From Pseudomonas bharatica CSV86 (GTDB lineage: Bacteria > Pseudomonadota > Gammaproteobacteria > Pseudomonadales > Pseudomonadaceae), in contig NZ_AMWJ02000002.1 of the NCBI RefSeq assembly GCF_000319305.2, positions 1,998,001 through 2,062,000 of the forward strand: a stretch of DNA of 64,000 nt. Reading direction: 5' to 3'. The notes beneath the pieces are model-generated. The model was not told the origin of the DNA, made no database searches, and worked only from the letters and a program-made list of their open reading frames with translations. Position numbers and translations under genes: made by a program. Positions 34,396-43,336 of this stretch are shown one piece after another (positions within the stretch are counted from its first letter, which is position 1; every line of letters starts with the position of its first letter).

Positions 34396-36006
34396 ATGAC
34401 GCAACGCCCCAACTTTCTGGTGATCCTGGCCGACGACCTGGGTTTCTCCGACCTCGGCGCCTTCGGTGGCGAGATCGCCACGCCGAACCTCGATGCCCTG
34501 GCCTTCAATGGCCTGCGCCTGACCGATTTCCATACGGCCCCGACTTGCTCGCCGACCCGCTCCATGCTGCTCACCGGCACCGACCACCACATTGCAGGGA
34601 TCGGCACCATGGCCGAAGCCCTGACCCCGGAACTGATCGGCAAGCCGGGCTACGAGGGCTACCTCAACGACCGCGTGGTGGCCCTGCCAGAGCTATTGCG
34701 CGAAGCCGGCTACCAGACCCTGATGAGCGGCAAATGGCACCTGGGCCTGACCGCCGAGCGCGCGCCCCATGCCCGGGGTTTCGAGCGTTCGTTCTCGCTG
34801 CTGCCAGGGGCGGCCAACCACTACGGCTTCGAGCCGACCTACGACGAACACACGCCCGGGCTGCTGAAATCGACCCCGGCGCTGTACATCGAGGACGACC
34901 GTTTCATCGATGAACTGCCGGCGGATTTCTATTCCTCCGATGCATTCGGCGACAAGCTCCTGCAGTACCTGAAAGAGCGCGACCAGAGCCGGCCGTTCTT
35001 CGCCTACCTGCCGTTCTCGGCACCTCATTGGCCGCTGCAGGCACCCGAGGAGATTGTCGCCAAATACCGCGGCCGCTATGACGCCGGCCCCGAGGTGCTG
35101 CGCCGCGAGCGCCTGGAAAAACTCAAGGCCCTGGGCCTGATCGATAGCGAAGTCGAGCCCCATCCGCTGCTCAACCTCAACGCCGAGTGGGATGCTCTCA
35201 GCGATGAGCAACGGCAGCTGTCGGCGCGGGCCATGGAGGTGTATGCGGCGATGGTCGAGCGCATGGACTGGAACATCGGCCGGGTGGTGGACTACCTGCG
35301 CCAGCAGGGCCAACTGGACAACACCCTGATCCTGTTCATGTCAGACAACGGCGCCGAGGGCGCGCTGCTGGAAGCCTTCCCCAAGTTCGGCCCGGAGCTT
35401 TTGACCTACCTCAACCAGCACTACGACAACCGCCTGGAGAACATCGGCCGGGCCAACTCCTACGTCTGGTACGGCCCGGCCTGGGCCCAGGCGGCCACCG
35501 CGCCGTCGCGGCTGTTCAAGGCGTTCACCACCCAGGGCGGGATTCGCGTGCCGGCGCTGCTGCATTACCCGCAACTGCCGCTCAAGGGGCAGATCAGCCA
35601 CGGTTTCGGCACGGTGATGGACATCACCCCGACCCTGCTCGACCTTGCCGGCGTGCGCCACCCCGGCAAGCGCTGGCACGGGCGCGATGTCGCACCGCTG
35701 CGGGGCAAGTCCTGGCTGGGCTTTCTCTCGGGCGAAACCGCCCAGGTGCATGATCAGCACACCGTGACGGGCTGGGAGCTGTTCGGCCGCAGGGCGATTC
35801 GCCAGGGCCAATGGAAGGCGGTGTACATCCCGGGGCCGGTGGGCCCGGCAACCTGGCAGTTGTACGACCTGGGCCGGGATCCGGGAGAGATTCACGACCT
35901 CGCCCGGGAGCAGCCGGACAAGCTGCGCACCCTGCTGCAAGAGTGGCAACGCTATGTGGATGAAACCGGAGTGATCCTCAGCGAATCGCCGTTCCAGCCA
36001 GACTGA
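34396..36006 (+). CDS. atsA: AtsA, arylsulfatase
   Basis: Hydrolyses aryl sulfate esters to phenol and sulfate. The 536-residue protein has the same length and active-site numbering as the crystallised P. aeruginosa enzyme: Asp13 and Asp14 (ILADDLG), Cys51 in CSPTR (formylglycine precursor), Lys113 and His115 (GKWHLG), His211, and Asp317-Asn318 (MSDNGAEG). There is no signal peptide, so it is cytoplasmic and needs the importer encoded just upstream. It has a good AGGAG site and is the last gene of the atsBCA operon. Confidence 0.96.
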   Translation: MTQRPNFLVILADDLGFSDLGAFGGEIATPNLDALAFNGLRLTDFHTAPTCSPTRSMLLTGTDHHIAGIGTMAEALTPELIGKPGYEGYLNDRVVALPELLREAGYQTLMSGKWHLGLTAERAPHARGFERSFSLLPGAANHYGFEPTYDEHTPGLLKSTPALYIEDDRFIDELPADFYSSDAFGDKLLQYLKERDQSRPFFAYLPFSAPHWPLQAPEEIVAKYRGRYDAGPEVLRRERLEKLKALGLIDSEVEPHPLLNLNAEWDALSDEQRQLSARAMEVYAAMVERMDWNIGRVVDYLRQQGQLDNTLILFMSDNGAEGALLEAFPKFGPELLTYLNQHYDNRLENIGRANSYVWYGPAWAQAATAPSRLFKAFTTQGGIRVPALLHYPQLPLKGQISHGFGTVMDITPTLLDLAGVRHPGKRWHGRDVAPLRGKSWLGFLSGETAQVHDQHTVTGWELFGRRAIRQGQWKAVYIPGPVGPATWQLYDLGRDPGEIHDLAREQPDKLRTLLQEWQRYVDETGVILSESPFQPD

Positions 36007-36031
36007 GCCGGCGAACGCTGATCGTCGTGGC

Positions 36032-36748
36032 TCAGAAGCGGAACACTTCCATATCGGTACGAATCGGCGAAGCCATGGGAATCTTTGGCTTCTCCGGCTC
36101 CTTGCGTACCTGAACAGGTGCCGCCGGTTTCTTCGCCGGCGCCTCTTCCGCCAGCGCCGGCTGGTTGGCCAATGGCTTGAGCGCAGTGCTCAGTTGCTCG
36201 GCCAGCTTCTGCAGCAACTGGCCCTGGGCCTGGACCTGCGCCGCCGAACTGCCCGCGTGCGGCTGTTCGAGGTGCACGATGCGGTTGTCCCGCACTTGGC
36301 CACGACGGTCCAGCAAGCGCCATTGCGCATCGAGGACCGCCGGTTGGTTCGCCCCGGAATCCAGGCGGGTGATCGACAGCAATACCTGTACATCCGGGTT
36401 GAAGCCGGTGCTGGCCGGGGCCAGGACCACACGCTGGCTGTCCAGGCGCCAGGCCAGCTGGCGAACCAGCAACTGATCGATATCCGCCGACAGGCTGCCT
36501 GCCCAGCGACCGTCCGTCGCCGCAGTCAGGCTGCCGTCGCTCTGACGTTGCAGCAGGGTCTCGCGTTGCAGGTAATCGGCGACCGATACCGGCCCCAGCA
36601 CCACCGACATGCCGGCCGCCTGCTTAGGCTGGCCCGGCTCGCCGCTGTCGAGCTGATACAGCGCAACCGGCTGGTGCATGCTGCACCCTGCCAGGCCGAG
36701 CACGCCGGTCAGCAGAAGAACAAATGGAAGGCGCAGAAAAGTCATCAT
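36032..36748 (-). CDS. PqiC/ABC-transport auxiliary lipoprotein-like protein
   Basis: From ATG 36748 (or 36745) there are 238 residues. A lipoprotein signal LLLTGVLGLAGCSM leads to a PqiC/YmbA-type domain with the family start YQLDSGEPGQPKQ and the segment LADYLQRETLLQRQ-like (VADYLQRETLLQRQ). A Pro/Lys/Ala-rich tail with several Glu follows. PqiC-type lipoproteins work in the outer membrane with MCE lipid transporters, but no MCE gene is adjacent. It is convergent with atsA and alone on its strand. Confidence 0.78.
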   Translation of the reverse strand: MMTFLRLPFVLLLTGVLGLAGCSMHQPVALYQLDSGEPGQPKQAAGMSVVLGPVSVADYLQRETLLQRQSDGSLTAATDGRWAGSLSADIDQLLVRQLAWRLDSQRVVLAPASTGFNPDVQVLLSITRLDSGANQPAVLDAQWRLLDRRGQVRDNRIVHLEQPHAGSSAAQVQAQGQLLQKLAEQLSTALKPLANQPALAEEAPAKKPAAPVQVRKEPEKPKIPMASPIRTDMEVFRF

Positions 36749-36870
36749 CCCATCCAGGCGGCCACCACACGGCACCGCAGTGATACTCATGATTTCAGTC
36801 GGGCACCCGGCCACGCCGGCGCCACAGGGGGGCTATCATCCGCGAAAACACGCTCTGACTCCAGTATTTA

Positions 36871-36906
36871 CGCCCGGAACGTGTAGGAAATTACCGTATC
36901 CGGGCG
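36871..36906 (-). terminator. Hairpin downstream of parC
   Basis: On the minus strand CGCCCGGA and TCCGGGCG pair across 20 bases, 11 bases past the parC stop. It is followed by TAAATACTGG rather than a proper T-run, so intrinsic termination is only possible. Confidence 0.45.
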
Positions 36907-36916
36907 TGTTTTCGTA

Positions 36917-39175
36917 CTACTCGGGAGTCTCGACCAGCAACGCATCGACCCGCTGGAAGCCACGCGGCAGCTTGTTGCCCCGACGGCCGCGTTCACCCTT
37001 GTAGTGCTCCAGGTCCTCGCCCTTGAGTGACAGGGTACGCTTGCCGGCCTGCAATACAAGGGTCGCCCCGTCGGAGAGTACTGCCATGTCGGTGACATAT
37101 TCTTCACGAGTGGCCACCCGATCACCGGGTATGCCGATGATCTTGTTGCCCTTGCCCTTGCCCAGTTGCGGCAGGTCGCTGATCTTGAACACCAGCAGGC
37201 GGCCTTCGGTGGTCACCGCGGCCAGCCAGTTCTGCTCGCGGTCGGAAACCGGCCGCGGCGCCAGCACCTTGGCGCCGTTGGGCAGGCTGAGCAGGGCTTT
37301 GCCGGCCGTCACCTTGGCCTGCAAATCCTCGCCCTTGACCACGAAACCGTAGCCTGCGTCGGAAGCGACCACGTACAGCGCCTCGTCGTCCGGCATCAGC
37401 ACGCATTCAAAAACCGCGCCAGGTGGCGGTTTCAGATGACCGGTAAGCGGCTCGCCGTGGCCCCGTGCCCCTGGCAGCTTGTGAGCAGGAAGCGAATAGC
37501 TGCGCCCGGTGGAATCGATGAACACGGCGAACTGGTTGGATCGCCCTGCCGCTGCCACCTTGAAGCCATCACCCGCCTTGTAGGCCAGGCCGGTGGCATC
37601 GATATCGTGCCCCTTGGCACAGCGCACCCAGCCTTTTTCCGACAGAACGACAGTGACCGGCTCGGTCGGCATCAGCTCGTTTTCCGACAGGGCCTTGGCC
37701 TCGGCACGGGCGACGATCGGCGAACGACGGTCATCGCCGTAGGTTTCCGCATCCTTGATCAGCTCGCTACGCACCAGCTTGCGCAGCTTGCTGTCGCTGC
37801 CCAGCAGGGCCAGCAACCTGGCCTGCTCTTTCAGCAGTTCTTCCTGCTCGCTGCGGATCTTCATCTCTTCCAGTCGCGCCAACTGGCGCAGACGGGTTTC
37901 GAGGATGTAGTCAGCCTGGGTCTCGGTCAGCTCGAAGCGGGCGATCAGCGCCTGCTTGGGCTGGTCTTCGGTGCGGATGATGTGGATCACTTCGTCCAGG
38001 TTGAGGAAGGCGACCAGCAAGCCGTCCAACAGGTGCAGGCGGCGCTCGACCTTGTCGAGACGGAACTTCAGCCTCCGACGAACGGTAGCGATGCGGAACT
38101 CCAGCCACTCCAGCAGCAGGGCCCGCAGGTTCTTCAATTGCGGCCGGCCATCGAGGCCAATGATGTTGACGTTGACTCGGTAGCTCGACTCCAGGTCGGT
38201 GGTAGCGAACAGGTGCTGCATCAGTTCGTCCAGATCGACCCGGTTGGAACGGGCGATGATGACGATGCGGCACGGGTTCTCGTGGTCGGACTCGTCACGC
38301 AGGTCGGCGACCATCGGCAGTTTCTTGGCCTGCATCTGTGCGGCGATCTGCTCCAGCACCTTGGCCCCGGAGACCTGGTGCGGCAGCGCGGTAACGACGA
38401 TATCGCCGTCCTCGATGCGATAGACGGCACGCATGCGGATCGAGCCGCGACCGCTTTCGTAGATCTTCAGCAGTTCGGCGCGCGGGGTGATGATTTCCGC
38501 TTCGGTCGGATAGTCCGGGCCCTGGATGTGCTCGCACAGCTGCTCGATGGTGGCTTTAGGCTCGTCGAGCAGGCGCACGCAGGCGCTGGCGACTTCCCGC
38601 AGGTTGTGCGGCGGTACGTCGGTGGCCATGCCCACGGCGATACCGGTGGTGCCATTGAGGAGGATATTCGGCAATCGTGCGGGCAACACGGCTGGTTCTT
38701 CGAGGGTACCGTCGAAGTTCGGCACCCAGTCAGCCGTGCCCTGGCCCAGCTCGCTGAGCAGCACTTCGGAATAGCGCGATAGGCGCGCCTCGGTGTAGCG
38801 CATGGCCGCGAAGGACTTCGGGTCGTCCGGCGCACCCCAGTTACCCTGGCCATCGACCAGGGTGTAGCGATAGCTGAAGGGCTGTGCCATCAGCACCATG
38901 GCTTCATAGCAGGCCGAGTCGCCGTGGGGGTGGAATTTACCGAGCACGTCACCGACGGTACGCGCCGACTTCTTGTGCTTGGAGTCGGCATCCAGGCCCA
39001 GTTCGCTCATGGCATAGACGATGCGCCGCTGCACCGGCTTCAGGCCGTCGCCGATATGCGGCAGGGCCCGGTCCATGATCACGTACATGGAATAGTTGAG
39101 GTAGGCCTGTTCGGTGAAGTCGGCCAGTGACCGGCGCTCTACGCCATCGAGGCTCAGATCAAGGGAGTCGCTCAT
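36917..39175 (-). CDS. parC: ParC, DNA topoisomerase IV subunit A
   Basis: Decatenates daughter chromosomes together with ParE. The 752-residue protein has the catalytic tyrosine at 127 (FAAMRYTEARLS) and the quinolone-determining segment FHPHGDSACYEAM with Ser87 and Glu91, the susceptible-type residues. The C-terminal beta-pinwheel region follows. It is the distal gene of the parE block, ten bases after a small retropepsin-like protein gene. Confidence 0.98.
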   Translation of the reverse strand: MSDSLDLSLDGVERRSLADFTEQAYLNYSMYVIMDRALPHIGDGLKPVQRRIVYAMSELGLDADSKHKKSARTVGDVLGKFHPHGDSACYEAMVLMAQPFSYRYTLVDGQGNWGAPDDPKSFAAMRYTEARLSRYSEVLLSELGQGTADWVPNFDGTLEEPAVLPARLPNILLNGTTGIAVGMATDVPPHNLREVASACVRLLDEPKATIEQLCEHIQGPDYPTEAEIITPRAELLKIYESGRGSIRMRAVYRIEDGDIVVTALPHQVSGAKVLEQIAAQMQAKKLPMVADLRDESDHENPCRIVIIARSNRVDLDELMQHLFATTDLESSYRVNVNIIGLDGRPQLKNLRALLLEWLEFRIATVRRRLKFRLDKVERRLHLLDGLLVAFLNLDEVIHIIRTEDQPKQALIARFELTETQADYILETRLRQLARLEEMKIRSEQEELLKEQARLLALLGSDSKLRKLVRSELIKDAETYGDDRRSPIVARAEAKALSENELMPTEPVTVVLSEKGWVRCAKGHDIDATGLAYKAGDGFKVAAAGRSNQFAVFIDSTGRSYSLPAHKLPGARGHGEPLTGHLKPPPGAVFECVLMPDDEALYVVASDAGYGFVVKGEDLQAKVTAGKALLSLPNGAKVLAPRPVSDREQNWLAAVTTEGRLLVFKISDLPQLGKGKGNKIIGIPGDRVATREEYVTDMAVLSDGATLVLQAGKRTLSLKGEDLEHYKGERGRRGNKLPRGFQRVDALLVETPE

Positions 39176-39185
39176 GCGGGCCTCA

Positions 39186-39704
39186 TCAGTTCAAGGTCTG
39201 GCGCAGCAGCAAGGTGCCGCCGCGCTGGGTGAATTCAAGTTGTTTCAGGGCACTCATGCCCAGCAATACCTGGCTGTCATCGAGGCCGGGGACCACCAGG
39301 GCGCGGACATCGCGCAGCAGGATATCGCCCAGTTGCACGCTGTCCAGCCGCGTGCGGTAGCCCTCGGTGCGGCCATTGGCGGTGCTCAAGGTTACCGATG
39401 CTCCGCGCTGCAGGCCGAAGTCCCGCGCCAGGGCCTCGGGAATCGCGACATCGGTGGCCCCGGTATCCAGCAGGAAATGCACGGCCTGACCGTTGATCAG
39501 GCCGTCGGCGACGAAATGCCCCTGGCCATTGCTGGCCAGGCGCACCTCGACGAAACCGTCACCATGTTGCGAGGTGATCTGGCTGTTGGGATTGACCTGC
39601 CGGTCTTCCCACGCGCCGAAAAAGCGCGTGGCAAGGAACAGGCCAGCCGCCCAGGCCAGAACCATGAACACCCGCCCGATGCGCTGGCCAGGGGTCTGGC
39701 TCAT
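39186..39704 (-). CDS. Retropepsin-like aspartic protease family protein
   Basis: The 172-residue protein has an N-terminal membrane anchor (MVLAWAAGLFLATRFFGAW) and a single aspartic-protease domain of the clan AA type, with the active site FLLDTGATDVAIPEALARDF (DTG) and LLGMSALKQLEF near the end. Members probably dimerise to form the active site, facing the periplasm. Its target is unknown. It overlaps the preceding gene by four bases (ATGA), so it belongs to the parE-parC operon. Confidence 0.88.
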   Translation of the reverse strand: MSQTPGQRIGRVFMVLAWAAGLFLATRFFGAWEDRQVNPNSQITSQHGDGFVEVRLASNGQGHFVADGLINGQAVHFLLDTGATDVAIPEALARDFGLQRGASVTLSTANGRTEGYRTRLDSVQLGDILLRDVRALVVPGLDDSQVLLGMSALKQLEFTQRGGTLLLRQTLN

Positions 39705-40686
39705 TTCTTCGCGCTCCAGCCGCCTTTCGGCGCGGCGAAACGCCAGACGATCGGGCGGTCCTCGCCATCGGCGCGGGTGCCGTTGTTGTTGTCGATACCG
39801 ATCCAGGCACCTTCGGCGTCGATCACCAGGGCCTCGGCCAGGCCGTAGGGCTGGCTGTATTGCCGCTGTTCGGTCAAGGCTTCGCCGGCAAATGACCAGC
39901 AGCGCTCCACCTGCCCGCCCTGGGCGTCACGACGGCAGATGCGGTAGGCGTTGCGTTCCAGGGTGAACAGCTTGCCCTCGAACAGTGCCAGGTCGGAAAA
40001 GTCCCGCGACACCTCGCGGGCCTTGGGAAACTGGTCCGGCTGCATCTCGGTGCCGGCCTCGCTAAGCAGGACGCAAGCGTCGCCACAGGTCCAGGTGCTC
40101 TGCTTGCGGTTGACCAGCAACAGGCCGCGGCGCTCGCGCTCGGCAGCTAGCCACAGGCGGTCGCCGGCCGGGCTGACGGCAAGGCCTTCGAACAAGGCGT
40201 TGAAGTGCAGGAGCATGCCGCTGGCCCGGGCCTGACGGATCATCGCCGGATCGATCTTCAGCCAGTTCGGCTCGCCTTGCACCGGCACCTCTAGCACCGC
40301 AGCGTAGGCTTCGCTGACGATGTAGCGGTTGCCGGCCGCATCACAGCTGATGCCCTCGAAGTCCAGTTCGCCGCCACGCACCAGCGAAGCCGCCCATTGC
40401 CGCGAACGCAACCCAGCGGGAAGCCGGGATCCGGCACGGCTGGCGCCGCCAGCGGCTCGCCCAGCGCCTGCCATACATGGCTGGTGGTATCGAGCCTGTA
40501 GACCAGGTCGTCATCGCGGTCGGAAATGGTCCACAAGGTCCCGTTGCACTGCGCCAGCCCCGAGAGGTTGCCGCCGCGCATGCCTTCGACCGGATGCTCG
40601 CCGAGCAGGGTCAGCTCCGGCCACGGGTCGGCCATGGCCGGCGCTGCGGACAGGGCCAGCAGCGCCACGAGCAAGCCACGGATCAA
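39701..40686 (-). pseudogene. Esterase-like/phytase-family secreted protein, broken by a one-base frameshift
   Basis: The first frame begins with a signal peptide (MIRGLLVALLALSAAPAMAD) and goes to VPDPGFP. The remainder (AGLRSRQWAASLVRGGELDF onward, ending KGGWSAKK) is in another frame. The break is at the three-G run 40418-40420; one more base gives DPGFPAGLRSRQW and a 328-residue protein. The pattern (FEGISCDAAGNRYIVSEAYA, FEGLAVSPAGDRLWLAAE, YSQPYGLAEALVIDAEGAWI) fits the esterase-like activity of phytase family, a beta-propeller with acidic loops. Substrate unknown. Start and stop overlap parE and the protease gene by four bases each. Confidence 0.85.
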
Positions 40687-42587
40687 GCCATGACCTCGGC
40701 CAGGTTGCCGTTGCTTTCAAGCCAGGACTTGCGATCGCCCGCGCGCTTCTTGGCCAGGAGCATGTCCATGATTTCGCGGGTCTGCTCGAAGTCGTCGAGG
40801 GTCAGCTGGACCAGGCGCCGGGTGTTCGGGTCCATGGTGGTTTCGCGCAGTTGCGGCGGGTTCATCTCGCCGAGGCCCTTGAATCGGGTGACCTGCGGCT
40901 TGCCACGCTTCTTCTCGGCCACCAGGCGGTCGAGGATGCCGTCACGCTCGGCTTCATCCAGGGCGTAGTAGATTTCCTTGCCCAGGTCGATGCGGTACAG
41001 CGGCGGCATCGCCACATAAACGTGCCCGGCCTCGACCAGCGGACGGAAATGCTGGACGAACAGGGCGCAGAGCAAGGTGGCGATGTGCAGGCCGTCGGAG
41101 TCGGCGTCGGCGAGGATGCAGATCTTGCCGTAGCGCAGCTGGCTCAGGTCGGTGGCACCCGGGTCGACGCCGATGGCCACGGCGATGTTGTGCACTTCCT
41201 GGCTGGCGAGGACTTCGCCGCCATCCACTTCCCAGGTGTTGAGGATCTTGCCGCGCAGCGGCAGGATCGCTTGGTATTCCTTGTCCCGCGCCTGCTTGGC
41301 CGAACCACCGGCAGAGTCGCCCTCGACCAGGAACAGCTCGGCGCGCATCGGGTCCTGGCCCGCGCAATCCGCCAGCTTGCCTGGCAGCGCCGGGCCCTGG
41401 GTGACGCGCTTGCGCTCGACCTTCTTGCTTGCCTTGAGGCGACGGCCGGCGTTGCTGATGGCCAGCTCGGCCAGTTGCATGCCCAGCTCGGGATGGGCGT
41501 TGAGCCACAGGCTGAACGCGTCTTTCACCACACCGGAGACGAAGGCGGCGGCTTCGCGGGAGGACAGGCGTTCCTTGGTCTGCCCGGAGAATTGCGGCTC
41601 CTGCATCTTCATCGAAAGGACGAAGGTGATGCGCTCCCAGACGTCTTCCGGCGCCAGCTTGACGCCACGGGGCAACAGGTTGCGGAACTCGCAGAACTCG
41701 CGCATCGCGTCCAGCAGGCCCTGGCGCAGGCCGTTGACGTGGGTACCGCCCTGGGCGGTAGGAATCAGGTTGACGTAGCTTTCCTGGATGCTGTCGCCAC
41801 CCTCGGGCAGCCACAGCAGGGCCCAGTCCACGGCCTCCTTGTTACCGGCCAGGCTGCCGCAGAACGGCTCGTCCGGCAGGCGCTGGAATTCGCTGACCGA
41901 GTCGACCAGGTAGGAGCGCAGGCCGTCTTCGTAATGCCATTCGACTTTCTCGCCGGTGCTCTTGTCCTCGAAGGTGACCGACAGGCCCGGGCACAGTACG
42001 GCCTTGGCCTTGAGCACGTGCTTGAGGCGGCTGACGGAGAACTTCGCGGAATCGAAATACTTCGGATCCGGGGAGAAATACACGCTGGTCCCGGTGTTGC
42101 GCTTGCCGACGCTGCCGATGACTTCCAGCTCGCTGGCCTTGAAGCCGTCGGCGAAGGTCATCTGGTACTCGTTGCCATCACGCTTGACCCGCACCCGGAC
42201 CTGGGTCGACAGGGCGTTGACCACCGAGATGCCGACGCCGTGCAGACCGCCGGAAAACTGGTAGTTCTTGTTGGAGAACTTGCCGCCGGCGTGCAGCTTG
42301 GTGAGGATCAACTCGACCCCGGATACGCCCTCTTCGGGGTGGATATCCACCGGCATGCCGCGACCGTCGTCGCTGACTTCAAGGGAATGGTCGGCGTGAA
42401 GGATCACCTGGACCGAACGGGCATGGCCGGCCAGGGCTTCGTCGACACTGTTGTCGATGACTTCCTGGGCCAGGTGGTTGGGGCGGCTGGTGTCGGTGTA
42501 CATGCCCGGACGCTTGCGTACCGGGTCAAGCCCCGAGAGGACTTCGATGGCGTCTGCGTTATAGGCGCTAGCGCTGGGATTGGCCAT
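40683..42587 (-). CDS. parE: ParE, DNA topoisomerase IV subunit B
   Basis: ATPase subunit of topoisomerase IV. From ATG 42587 there are 634 residues, with the GHKL pocket (EVIDNSVDEALAGH, DDGRGMPVDIHPEEG), the transducer loop PTAQGGTHVNGLRQGL, and the TOPRIM motif LVEGDSAGGSAKQARD with DADSDG later. The longer frame to 42623 lacks a start signal. yqiA lies 36 bases upstream. Confidence 0.98.
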   Translation of the reverse strand: MANPSASAYNADAIEVLSGLDPVRKRPGMYTDTSRPNHLAQEVIDNSVDEALAGHARSVQVILHADHSLEVSDDGRGMPVDIHPEEGVSGVELILTKLHAGGKFSNKNYQFSGGLHGVGISVVNALSTQVRVRVKRDGNEYQMTFADGFKASELEVIGSVGKRNTGTSVYFSPDPKYFDSAKFSVSRLKHVLKAKAVLCPGLSVTFEDKSTGEKVEWHYEDGLRSYLVDSVSEFQRLPDEPFCGSLAGNKEAVDWALLWLPEGGDSIQESYVNLIPTAQGGTHVNGLRQGLLDAMREFCEFRNLLPRGVKLAPEDVWERITFVLSMKMQEPQFSGQTKERLSSREAAAFVSGVVKDAFSLWLNAHPELGMQLAELAISNAGRRLKASKKVERKRVTQGPALPGKLADCAGQDPMRAELFLVEGDSAGGSAKQARDKEYQAILPLRGKILNTWEVDGGEVLASQEVHNIAVAIGVDPGATDLSQLRYGKICILADADSDGLHIATLLCALFVQHFRPLVEAGHVYVAMPPLYRIDLGKEIYYALDEAERDGILDRLVAEKKRGKPQVTRFKGLGEMNPPQLRETTMDPNTRRLVQLTLDDFEQTREIMDMLLAKKRAGDRKSWLESNGNLAEVMA

Positions 42588-42623
42588 GGGTTCTCGTCGT
42601 CGTTCGTGGGTGAAAATAAGCAA

Positions 42624-43232
42624 TCAAAATACAGAAAAATCCAGGTCCTGATACGCCTTCGCATCAATGCCTGCGTAGGACAACAGCGCTGGCAGATGCA
42701 GGGCGAAGCGCTGGAAGCTGTGGTCTCCACCGGCTTCGATACGCAGGGCACAGGCCCGGTAGAAACGTTCGGCGCGGCGATAATCAAGGGTTTCGTCGCC
42801 GGTCTGCAGCCATACCTGGTAACGCGCGGCATCCTGCGGCGGCGGTACTTCCAGCGCCGCCAGGGCCTCGACGTGATCGTGGGTCAGTTCCCAGGTCTCG
42901 CCGGTGTAGTGGTTGGTCTGGGTGCCCAGGTAGCCGTCGAACAACTGGTGCGGATTGACCGCCGGGTTGATCAGCAGCGCCTTCAACCCATGCCGTTCGG
43001 CCAGGTGAGTCGCATAGTAGCCGCCGAGGGAACTACCGACCAGCAACGGCCGGCCCAGTTCGGCAATGTCGGCTTCGAGCTGGGCGATGGCCTGGCGCGG
43101 ATGGTGATGCAGCGCCGGTATCCGCAGTTGCCCGGCAAGCCCAATGCGCTGCATGACCGCCAGCAACTGGCTGGCCTTCATCGAGCCAGGCGAGCTGTTC
43201 AAACCATGGATATAAAGGATCGAGCCCGACAT
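42624..43232 (-). CDS. yqiA: YqiA-family esterase
   Basis: From ATG 43232 there are 202 residues: a small alpha/beta hydrolase beginning MSGSILYIHGLNSSPGSMKA. The nucleophile elbow is GSSLGGYYA, and a late GGDHSFQRF supplies Asp/His. E. coli YqiA is an esterase with activity on palmitoyl-CoA and p-nitrophenyl esters and lies at the same place between cpdA and parE. Confidence 0.92.
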   Translation of the reverse strand: MSGSILYIHGLNSSPGSMKASQLLAVMQRIGLAGQLRIPALHHHPRQAIAQLEADIAELGRPLLVGSSLGGYYATHLAERHGLKALLINPAVNPHQLFDGYLGTQTNHYTGETWELTHDHVEALAALEVPPPQDAARYQVWLQTGDETLDYRRAERFYRACALRIEAGGDHSFQRFALHLPALLSYAGIDAKAYQDLDFSVF

Positions 43233-43336
43233 TCCGCCCCCGGATTTCCTGAAATGCCCGCGAGTGACGGGCACAAAGACGCGCAGTTTAGCCTGATAAG
43301 AGGGAAATGATTCAGCTTTAGAGATTACGCGGTGCT

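Noticed and set aside
40329..43310. A 993-codon plus-strand frame opposite parE and yqiA
   Set aside because: Antisense to well-conserved genes, no family resemblance and no start signal.
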